From NCBI RefSeq assembly GCF_000374545.1, contig NZ_KB894586.1, positions 1-64,000 on the forward strand: a DNA stretch of 64,000 nt, in the 5' to 3' direction. The notes under the pieces were generated by a model that was not told the origin of the DNA, did no database searches, and was given only the letters and a program-made list of their open reading frames with translations. This DNA is from Anaeromusa acidaminophila DSM 3853 (lineage in GTDB: Bacteria; Bacillota; Negativicutes; Anaeromusales; Anaeromusaceae). Below, one piece after another: positions 58,470 to 64,000 of the stretch. Positions within the stretch are counted from its first letter, which is position 1. Each line of letters starts with the position of its first letter. The translations under genes were made by a program, and so were the position numbers.

Positions 58470-59306
58470 ATGCCAGAGTTGCCGGAAGTAGAGACTATCT
58501 GCCGTACATTGGAGCCGTTGATAATTGGGCGGCGGATTGAGCATTGTGACATTTGGCTGTCTCGGCTGATCAAAACTCCCGCAGCGGAATTTGCCCGGCG
58601 TATCGAAGGGCGTAAGGTACGGCGCTTGCGCCGGAGAGGAAAATATTTGCTGCTGGAATTGGAACAGGATGTGCTGGTGATCCATTTGCGGATGACAGGA
58701 CGCTTGGAGTATAGAGCGGTTTCGGAAGTCGCAGGGCGCCGTTTGCATGACCGCTTGCGTTTTATACTGGACGACGGCGCGCAATTGCTATATCATGATG
58801 TGCGTACCTTTGGTACGTTTCACTTGGTTTCGGAAGCCGAAGTATCTTCGTTGCCCGGATTGAAGGCTTTAGGTCCGGAGCCGTTAGAAGAAAATTTTAG
58901 TGCAGCCTATTTGCAGGAACGTCTGCAAAAAAGCCGCAGTCGTATTAAAAGCTTTTTGCTGCGGCAGGATGTAGTTGCCGGTTTGGGAAATATCTATGTG
59001 GATGAAAGCTTGTTTTTAGCTGGCGTGAATCCTCTGCGGACGGTAGCTTCCCTGACTAGGGAGGAGACGGAAAAATTACATCAGGCTATCCGCAAGGTAC
59101 TACAGCAGAGCATTGATCATGGCGGTACAAGCATTCGGGATTATCGTGACGGCTTAGGGCGCAGCGGGGGAAATCAGAGACTCCTTTGTGTGTATGGGCG
59201 CGGCGGTGAACCTTGCTTGCATTGCGGTCAGGCCATATCGCGCGCAGAGGTGGCGGGCAGAGGGACGCATTGGTGTTCTCGCTGTCAGCCGTACAAGGGA
59301 GAGTAG
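58470..59306 (+). CDS. mutM: Formamidopyrimidine-DNA glycosylase
   Basis: Removes 8-oxoguanine and formamidopyrimidines from DNA (278 residues). The mature N terminus PELPEVETICRTLEPLIIGR contains catalytic Pro2 and Glu3. DVRTFGTFHLV, RSRIKSFLLRQDVVAGLGNI and the C-terminal zinc finger (CLHCGQAISRAEVAGRGTHW, then CSRCQ) are complete. It lies 24 nt after polA in the common polA-mutM-coaE order, matching shared use in repair. Confidence 0.96.
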   Translation: MPELPEVETICRTLEPLIIGRRIEHCDIWLSRLIKTPAAEFARRIEGRKVRRLRRRGKYLLLELEQDVLVIHLRMTGRLEYRAVSEVAGRRLHDRLRFILDDGAQLLYHDVRTFGTFHLVSEAEVSSLPGLKALGPEPLEENFSAAYLQERLQKSRSRIKSFLLRQDVVAGLGNIYVDESLFLAGVNPLRTVASLTREETEKLHQAIRKVLQQSIDHGGTSIRDYRDGLGRSGGNQRLLCVYGRGGEPCLHCGQAISRAEVAGRGTHWCSRCQPYKGE

Positions 59307-59314
59307 GGTTGGTT

Positions 59315-59953
59315 ATGAAATGGATTGGACTAACCGGAGGGATTGGCAGCGGTAAGAGCTTTGTCGCTTCTTTGTTAAAAAAGATGGGGGCGACCATTAT
59401 CGACGCCGATCACTTGGCTCGTGAAGTAGTGAAACCGGGAACCCCCGGCTATCGAGAAGTAGTTGCTGCTTTTGGAAATGAGATTATTCTTTCTTCGGGA
59501 GAAATGGATCGACGCAAATTGGGAGACATTGTTTTTGCCGATGTTTCAGCCAGAAAAAAACTGGAGCAGATTCTTCATCCGCGTATTTTAGCGCGAGCCT
59601 CCGAGGAGGCTCAGGCGGCAGCAGCCCGAGGCGAGCTAGCAGTGGTCTTTGACGTGCCGCTGTTGTTTGAGGTTGGCTGGCAGGTTCGCATGGATGAGGT
59701 GTGGGTAGTATTTGTAAATCCAGAGGTGCAGCTTCAGCGCTTGTGCGCCAGAGATGGCATGAGTGCGGCTGAAGGAAAGCATAGAATATCCCTGCAGGGG
59801 GACTTACGTGAGAAAGCGGCGCAGGCGGATGTCTGCATTGATAATAACGGCGAGGACGAAGCAACCCTGTTGCAAGTGAGAGAGCAATGGCTGCGCGTAT
59901 TGCAGGGGACGCTTCCCAAGCGTAGAATTTTTGAAAGGCGGTCACATGAGTAG
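59315..59953 (+). CDS. coaE: Dephospho-CoA kinase
   Basis: Last enzyme of coenzyme A synthesis, phosphorylating the 3' hydroxyl of dephospho-CoA (212 residues). P-loop GLTGGIGSGKSFVASLL at the N terminus, IIDADHLAREVVKPGTPGYR and VVFDVPLLFEVGW are diagnostic. I start at the ATG 8 nt after the mutM stop with GGGAGAG upstream; the longer open frame runs back into mutM. Its end overlaps the transglycosylase start by 8 nt. Confidence 0.94.
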   Translation: MKWIGLTGGIGSGKSFVASLLKKMGATIIDADHLAREVVKPGTPGYREVVAAFGNEIILSSGEMDRRKLGDIVFADVSARKKLEQILHPRILARASEEAQAAAARGELAVVFDVPLLFEVGWQVRMDEVWVVFVNPEVQLQRLCARDGMSAAEGKHRISLQGDLREKAAQADVCIDNNGEDEATLLQVREQWLRVLQGTLPKRRIFERRSHE

Positions 59954-60566
59954 AAGCGGTTTAATGTATACGCGAACGGCTGCCAGAAGCGTCCGGCGAG
60001 ACGGCAAACGGATACGCGGAGTCGTGTGCCTGTTCTTGCTTGTTTTGCTTGTATATGGTGGTTATCGAAGCGTGTGGTTTGAAGAAACTTATCGATTTCC
60101 GTTTCCTTATCGGTCTTTGGTTGAAACCTATGCAGCCAGCAGAGAGTTAGATCCCATGCTGGTTGCGGCGGTGATCCAAGCGGAGAGCAAATTCAAGCCG
60201 CAGGCCGTATCCAATCAAGGCGCTCGCGGACTGATGCAAATGATGCCGGAGACGGCTCAATGGGTTGCGCGGAATATAGGCGAAGAGACTTTTTTTGAAG
60301 AGCACTTGAACGAACCGGAAACAAACATTCGCTTTGGTACGTGGTATTTAGCCTCTCTAAAAGAAGAGTTTCATGGAAACGAAGTGTTGATGCTGGCTGC
60401 CTACAACGGAGGGCGGGGGACGGTGCGACAATGGATGACAACGTATGGGTGGAATTTTTCTTTTCAAGATATAAAGGCTATTCCTTACGGCGAAACTCGC
60501 GAATATGTGGAACGGGTGCTAAGCGGCAGGGAACGATATAGGCAGCTATACGGGAACAAGGGGTAA
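59946..60566 (+). CDS. Membrane-anchored lytic transglycosylase (SLT domain)
   Basis: Peptidoglycan lytic transglycosylase of 206 residues. A basic N terminus and one helix at about 25-40 (VVCLFLLVLLVYGGY) anchor it. The SLT domain follows: LVAAVIQAESKFKPQAVSNQ with the catalytic Glu in the ES motif, GARGLMQMMPETAQWVA and LAAYNGGRGTVRQWM. It resembles the Slt/MltE-type proteins that follow coaE in Negativicutes. The ATG follows AAAGGCGG and overlaps coaE by 8 nt. Confidence 0.9.
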   Translation: MSRSGLMYTRTAARSVRRDGKRIRGVVCLFLLVLLVYGGYRSVWFEETYRFPFPYRSLVETYAASRELDPMLVAAVIQAESKFKPQAVSNQGARGLMQMMPETAQWVARNIGEETFFEEHLNEPETNIRFGTWYLASLKEEFHGNEVLMLAAYNGGRGTVRQWMTTYGWNFSFQDIKAIPYGETREYVERVLSGRERYRQLYGNKG

Positions 60567-60579
60567 GGAGTGAATTGAG

Positions 60580-62187
60580 GTGCGTAGATTCGGCCGCATT
60601 TGGATATTGGCTTTGCTTTTGGGCGGAGTGCTGTTGGTTGGAGGATGTTCATTCGGGCAGAATTCGGAAAAAGCGGGAAGCGTTACGTCGCCTGCTTCTA
60701 ATCGGTCGGGAGGACAGGTGGTTTACGCTAGTCTGCATGAGCCGGCGTTGTTAAACCCGTATCTTTCGGATGCGGTTTCGGTTCATGAAATGTCACGGCT
60801 GCTATTTAGCGGTTTAGTCGTTAGTCAGCCGGATGGCGTCTTGCAGCCGGATTTGGCGAGAGAATTGCCGACGGTAAGTCCTGATGGTTTGACGATTCGC
60901 TATTTGCTGCGAACAGGAGTGACTTGGCATGACGGGGCTCCTTTTACGGCGGAGGATGTTCGATTTACCTGGGAATACATTATGAACTCTAAAACCCAGG
61001 CGATTTCAAGAGACGGTTATGATCGTATCCGCGCCGTGGAGACTCCGGACCCCTATACTGTGGTGATAAAATTTCGTGAGATATATCCAGACTGGGTTAG
61101 CTTGTTTAAAACGATACTGCCTAAGCATCTTTTGGCTGGGACTGATCCAAATAAAGGGGCTTTTCAAAGAAATCCGATTGGAACAGGTCCCTTTCGACTG
61201 CAGGAATGGCGTATGGCGGACGGGCTTGTTTTTGTAGCCAATGAACGCTATTTCTGTGGCAAACCTAAAATGGATACCATTTTTTATAAGATTGTGCCGG
61301 ATGAGACGTTGCTTATTGCTCAAGCCAAATCCGGTGAAGTGGATATTGCACCGCATTTTGGAAATCAAGCTTATGATCAAATGCGCAGTCAAACTAATTT
61401 CCAAGTTTTTGCCACACCAGGGCCTATTTGGGAGCAAATTACCTTTAATATGGATCATCCTCTTTTTAAAGACCTTCGGGTACGGCAGGCCTTAGCGTTG
61501 GGGCTTGATCGCAATCTGCTGGCGCAACAGGTTCTGAAAGGTACTGGCGTAGCTGCCTGGGCGGATCAGCCGGCTGTTTCCTGGGCGTATGTGAATGAAG
61601 GAATCCCTCCTCGCGACTTGAAAACGGCCAAGGAATTGTTAGCCCAGGCAGGCTGGCTTGCTCAAAACGGCAATATGCTGCAAAAAGAGGGGAAGCCATT
61701 GGCCTTTGCGCTGACTGTGCCTAGCGGCAATAAGCAGCGAGAATTGGCGGCGCAGGCGATAGTGCAGCAATGGAAGGAATTGGGCGTTTCGGTACAGCTT
61801 CAAGTAGTGGATGCAAAGAACTTTGAGCAGACCTATCGGCAGCGGCCGTTTGCTGCGGCATTTTTTGCCTGGGTGCGCGGAGTGGATCCGGATAATCGCT
61901 TGTATTGGCATTCGCGGTTTGTAGGACAAGGCGGTCTTAATGTTGCAGATTGGCGCAATCCGCAAATTGACGCCTTGACGATACAAGGGGCGACGACTCC
62001 GGATATGGCGGCGCGCAAAGAGATCTATAAGCAGATTGGCGCGCTTATGAACACGGATGTGCCGGTAATACCTCTTTATTTCCGCTGCCAGTTGGATGCG
62101 AGCAAGACGGGTTTAAATGGCTTTAAGCCTAATCCGGTAGAGGGTAATTTATGGAACGCTTGGGAGTGGAACTGGGCAGCTCGTTAG
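60580..62187 (+). CDS. Peptide ABC transporter substrate-binding lipoprotein
   Basis: Extracytoplasmic solute-binding lipoprotein of the oligopeptide/dipeptide (SBP_bac_5) family, 535 residues. A signal sequence with lipobox LVGGC (Cys23) is followed by the family segments LNPYLSDAVSVHEMSRLLFS, TIRYLLRTGVTWHDGAPFTA and NPIGTGPFRLQEW. The start is GTG 60580, 9 nt after AAGGAG. No permease or ATPase genes lie beside it, so it is an orphan that must use components encoded elsewhere. It may be co-transcribed with the transglycosylase 13 nt upstream. Confidence 0.92.
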   Translation: MRRFGRIWILALLLGGVLLVGGCSFGQNSEKAGSVTSPASNRSGGQVVYASLHEPALLNPYLSDAVSVHEMSRLLFSGLVVSQPDGVLQPDLARELPTVSPDGLTIRYLLRTGVTWHDGAPFTAEDVRFTWEYIMNSKTQAISRDGYDRIRAVETPDPYTVVIKFREIYPDWVSLFKTILPKHLLAGTDPNKGAFQRNPIGTGPFRLQEWRMADGLVFVANERYFCGKPKMDTIFYKIVPDETLLIAQAKSGEVDIAPHFGNQAYDQMRSQTNFQVFATPGPIWEQITFNMDHPLFKDLRVRQALALGLDRNLLAQQVLKGTGVAAWADQPAVSWAYVNEGIPPRDLKTAKELLAQAGWLAQNGNMLQKEGKPLAFALTVPSGNKQRELAAQAIVQQWKELGVSVQLQVVDAKNFEQTYRQRPFAAAFFAWVRGVDPDNRLYWHSRFVGQGGLNVADWRNPQIDALTIQGATTPDMAARKEIYKQIGALMNTDVPVIPLYFRCQLDASKTGLNGFKPNPVEGNLWNAWEWNWAAR

Positions 62188-62204
62188 TTTACTGCGGCGG
62201 TGTG

Positions 62205-62234
62205 TTGACAGAAGATTAGTTGTTATGATAAAGT
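62205..62234 (+). promoter_or_regulatory. Promoter of the first tRNA-Leu pair
   Basis: TTGACA, 18 nt, TAAAGT, ending 20 nt before the tRNA. Confidence 0.55.
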
Positions 62235-62253
62235 AGGGACGTTCTTACTGTAT

Positions 62254-62340
62254 GCGGTCGTGGCGGAATTGGCAGACGCGCTAGACTCAGGATCTAGTGA
62301 AGGCAACTTCATGGAGGTTCAAGTCCTCTCGACCGCACCA
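62254..62340 (+). tRNA. tRNA-Leu(CAG), copy 1
   Basis: 87-nt class II tRNA with a long variable arm. The acceptor stem GCGGTCG pairs with CGACCGC, discriminator A, encoded CCA. The anticodon stem-loop CTAGA-CTCAGGA-TCTAG gives anticodon CAG. Identical to the copies at 63532 and 63639. Confidence 0.95.
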
Positions 62341-62351
62341 ATCCTAATTAT

Positions 62352-62437
62352 GCGGTAGTGGCGGAATGGCAGACGCACCAGCTTGAGGGGCTGGCGGGGG
62401 CAACCTCGTGATGGTTCAAATCCATTCTACCGCACCA
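62352..62437 (+). tRNA. tRNA-Leu(GAG), copy 1
   Basis: 86-nt tRNA with acceptor GCGGTAG/CTACCGC and encoded CCA. The anticodon stem-loop CCAGC-TTGAGGG-GCTGG gives GAG, reading CUC and CUU. Differs from the second GAG copy at 63741 mainly in the variable arm, the base of the anticodon region and the T stem. Confidence 0.94.
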
Positions 62438-62445
62438 AAAAAAAT

Positions 62446-62476
62446 GAAGCCTGCAAAATATTGCAGGCTTTTTTTG
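62446..62476 (+). terminator. Intrinsic terminator of the first tRNA-Leu pair
   Basis: AAGCCTGCAA, AATAT, TTGCAGGCTT, then T-run. Confidence 0.9.
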
Positions 62477-62573
62477 TTTTTGTATTTTGCAACATTAAAA
62501 AGGAAGAATATTGCGAAATATTGTGGTATACTGGCGATGTAAAAAACTATCTTAATAGAAAAGAGGTGCGATT

Positions 62574-63422
62574 ATGACGCAAAATAGTTTTTTTAAAACG
62601 AATGAGGAAATTCTTGAAGCTTTTAAATTGGTATTACCGTATATGAATCGAATTGTTCGGGAAGATATGGCGGTTGGTTTGACAGACTGTAAAGAATACT
62701 TATCCTATTACCGGGCGAAGGAGTTTGAATTGGATCTTCCTACCGGAAAACCTGTAAAGGGGATTGAAACGATTGAACGTTGCTTGGCTACCAGGACGGA
62801 TACCCTCGACGATATTCCTCCTTCGGTTTACGGACGGCCGATAAAAACGATTTTTACGCCCATCTATGGGGTTAATGGCGAGGTAATTGGTACATTAAGT
62901 TCAGGTATTGACTTTCAAAACAGTGTACAATTAGTTAAAACCATTGAAGAACTTGCAGCGAATACCACACAAGCCTCAGAAAGCATTGAACAGGTGGCGA
63001 GAAGTGTTGGCGAGCTAGCTAGGGCCGGACAAGCGACGATTGCGCAAGCCCAGTCGTTAGGCGAAAAAAATCGGCATACAGCCAGTATTTTGGAGTTCAT
63101 TCGGAATATAGCCGCGCAAACGAACTTGTTGGGGCTCAATGCGGCCATTGAAGCGGCTCGCGCCGGAGAACACGGACGCGGATTTGCAGTGGTTGCGGAG
63201 GAGGTGCGCAAGCTGGCGGATCAATCCAATGAGGCTGTAAAAAAGATTCAGGAAACGTTGCAGCAGGTTAACGGTGCAATTGTGGAAATTAATCAGTCCA
63301 TTGAAACTACCGGAGCAATTAGTGAGGAGCAGGCTGCGACAACCGAGGAAATTGCTGTCATTTTGCGGCAAGTGCATGAGAACATGAAAAATTTGGAGAC
63401 CTTTGTTGAGCGATATAAATAA
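62574..63422 (+). CDS. Soluble methyl-accepting chemotaxis-like protein
   Basis: Cytoplasmic receptor-type protein of 282 residues with no membrane helix. The N-terminal part, about 1-120, is a small sensor-like domain ([19 protein letters not shown] segment [17 protein letters not shown], then [20 protein letters not shown]). The C-terminal MCP signalling domain contains the hairpin tip [20 protein letters not shown], then [20 protein letters not shown]. This is the YfmS-like short soluble layout. The signal is unknown. AAGAGG precedes the ATG. It stands between two tRNA-Leu clusters. Confidence 0.88.
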   Translation: MTQNSFFKTNEEILEAFKLVLPYMNRIVREDMAVGLTDCKEYLSYYRAKEFELDLPTGKPVKGIETIERCLATRTDTLDDIPPSVYGRPIKTIFTPIYGVNGEVIGTLSSGIDFQNSVQLVKTIEELAANTTQASESIEQVARSVGELARAGQATIAQAQSLGEKNRHTASILEFIRNIAAQTNLLGLNAAIEAARAGEHGRGFAVVAEEVRKLADQSNEAVKKIQETLQQVNGAIVEINQSIETTGAISEEQAATTEEIAVILRQVHENMKNLETFVERYK

Positions 63423-63459
63423 GTAGAGGGAATTGCTGTTTTCTTAGGCAAAGATTTTC

Positions 63460-63488
63460 TTGCATTGGCGCTAGGTCTCTGCTATAAT
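63460..63488 (+). promoter_or_regulatory. Promoter of the second tRNA-Leu cluster
   Basis: TTGCAT, 17 nt, TATAAT, about 45 nt before the first tRNA of the cluster. Confidence 0.72.
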
Positions 63489-63531
63489 AGCCAACGTGGG
63501 TAAGCTGCTATTTGTAATGGCGGTTGGCTTT

Positions 63532-63618
63532 GCGGTCGTGGCGGAATTGGCAGACGCGCTAGACTCAGGATCTAGTGAAGGCAACTTCATGGAGGTTCAA
63601 GTCCTCTCGACCGCACCA
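63532..63618 (+). tRNA. tRNA-Leu(CAG), copy 2
   Basis: Same 87-nt sequence as copy 1: GCGGTCG acceptor, CTCAGGA anticodon loop, encoded CCA. Confidence 0.95.
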
Positions 63619-63638
63619 AACTCAATAGAATCCCTTTC

Positions 63639-63725
63639 GCGGTCGTGGCGGAATTGGCAGACGCGCTAGACTCAGGATCTAGTGAAGGCAACTTCATGGA
63701 GGTTCAAGTCCTCTCGACCGCACCA
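63639..63725 (+). tRNA. tRNA-Leu(CAG), copy 3
   Basis: Third identical copy, 20 nt after copy 2. The tandem arrangement suggests recent duplication. Confidence 0.95.
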
Positions 63726-63740
63726 ACTTTATAGATCTAT

Positions 63741-63826
63741 GCGGTAGTGGCGGAATGGCAGACGCGCCAGCTTGAGGGGCTGGTAGGGGCAACTCTGTGG
63801 AGGTTCGAGTCCTCTCTACCGCACCA
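63741..63826 (+). tRNA. tRNA-Leu(GAG), copy 2
   Basis: 86-nt tRNA with GCGGTAG/CTACCGC acceptor, TTGAGGG anticodon loop (GAG), encoded CCA. The T arm reads GAGGTTCGAGTCCTC, differing from copy 1 (ATGGTTCAAATCCAT). Confidence 0.95.
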
Positions 63827-63840
63827 ATTTATCAGTAACA

Positions 63841-63874
63841 AGCCTTCGGGAAATTCCCGAAGGCTTTTTATTTT
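63841..63874 (+). terminator. Intrinsic terminator of the second tRNA-Leu cluster
   Basis: AGCCTTCGGGAA and TTCCCGAAGGCT form a 12-bp stem, followed by TTTTATTTT. Confidence 0.92.
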
Positions 63875-63937
63875 GTCTCCCAGCAAGGACTGTTTGTTAT
63901 ATAATGAAAGAAATTATTGACGCGAGGAGGCTGCGTA

Positions 63938-64000
63938 ATGAGGCAGCGGCGAGTAGGATTGGCTTTGGGAGCGGGAGGTTTGCGTGGGCTGGCTCATGTA
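63938..64000 (+). CDS. Patatin-like phospholipase, 5' fragment
   Basis: The window ends 21 codons into this gene. MRQRRVGLALGAGGLRGLAH matches the N-terminal glycine-rich oxyanion loop (GGGxRG-type) of bacterial patatin-like RssA/YchK proteins; the GxSxG serine lies beyond the window. GAGGAGG is 8 nt before the ATG. A TATAAT at 63900-63905 may be its -10 box. Confidence 0.75.
   Translation, partial: MRQRRVGLALGAGGLRGLAHV

Noticed and set aside
57975..58784. 269-codon open frame antisense to the polA-mutM junction
   Set aside because: Both sense genes are certain; no ribosome site or domain in the antisense frame.

Overview
This is a 64 kb stretch of chromosomal, mostly core-genome sequence from a low-to-moderate GC, anaerobic Firmicute. 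The best fit is a Negativicutes member, probably in the Sporomusaceae, but that is an inference from gene content: ferredoxin-linked 2-oxoacid oxidoreductase, Etf-linked lactate dehydrogenase, a stand-alone oxaloacetate decarboxylase-type subunit, and Firmicute regulators (PyrR attenuator, T-box, L21 leader, Prp with an extended L27). I see no phage, transposase, integrase, CRISPR array or restriction system.

Layout. 1-1059: the end of an rRNA operon (5S rRNA and terminator), then about 850 gene-free bases rich in hairpins, including two 71-nt hairpins of one family. 1060-6221: fba, an RluA-type pseudouridine synthase, a DMT exporter, a small membrane protein, yajQ, and uraA behind a PyrR attenuator. 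6495-15405: an unknown membrane protein, aspartate kinase, an aminotransferase, a DUF47-Pit phosphate transport pair, a ThrRS-like/uridine kinase fusion, and an OadA/PycB carboxyltransferase subunit with a consensus promoter and a long leader. 15875-23907: an MFS transporter overlapping a DUF896 gene, a secreted DUF2680-like protein, an ACT/DUF711 pair, nth, a GNAT protein, a ferritin-like protein and two L,D-transpeptidases. 23978-28726: an UPF0173 hydrolase, korA-korB overlapping an NlpC/P60 hydrolase gene, and moaC.

28795-37641 is a dense growth block: L21 leader-rplU-prp-rpmA, obgE-yhbY-proB-proA, then nadD-yqeK-LCP-rsfS-cvfB with stop/start overlaps. 37782-47216 is the most coherent metabolic region: cheV; an etfB-etfA-lactate dehydrogenase operon resembling the electron-confurcating LctBCD system, preceded by a strong promoter and a 12-bp intrinsic terminator inside its leader; a cytoplasmic histidine kinase with a CdaR-type diacid-recognition domain; a second GlcD-GlcF dehydrogenase pair on the opposite strand; and a NarL-type response regulator. 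The kinase and regulator flank glcDF and plausibly control hydroxy-acid oxidation.

47418-60566: lgt, T-box-leuS, a Cys-rich small protein, comEA-comEC-holA, rpsT on the opposite strand, then polA-mutM-coaE and a lytic transglycosylase. 60580-64000: an orphan oligopeptide-binding lipoprotein, five tRNA-Leu genes in two clusters (three CAG, two GAG) on either side of a soluble chemoreceptor-like protein, and the first 21 codons of a patatin-like protein.

No clearly new defence or mobile system is visible. The best candidates for new biology are the terminator-containing leader before the etf-lactate operon, the diacid-sensing kinase/regulator pair around glcDF, the 71-nt hairpin family next to the rRNA operon, and several promoter-overlapping palindromes.
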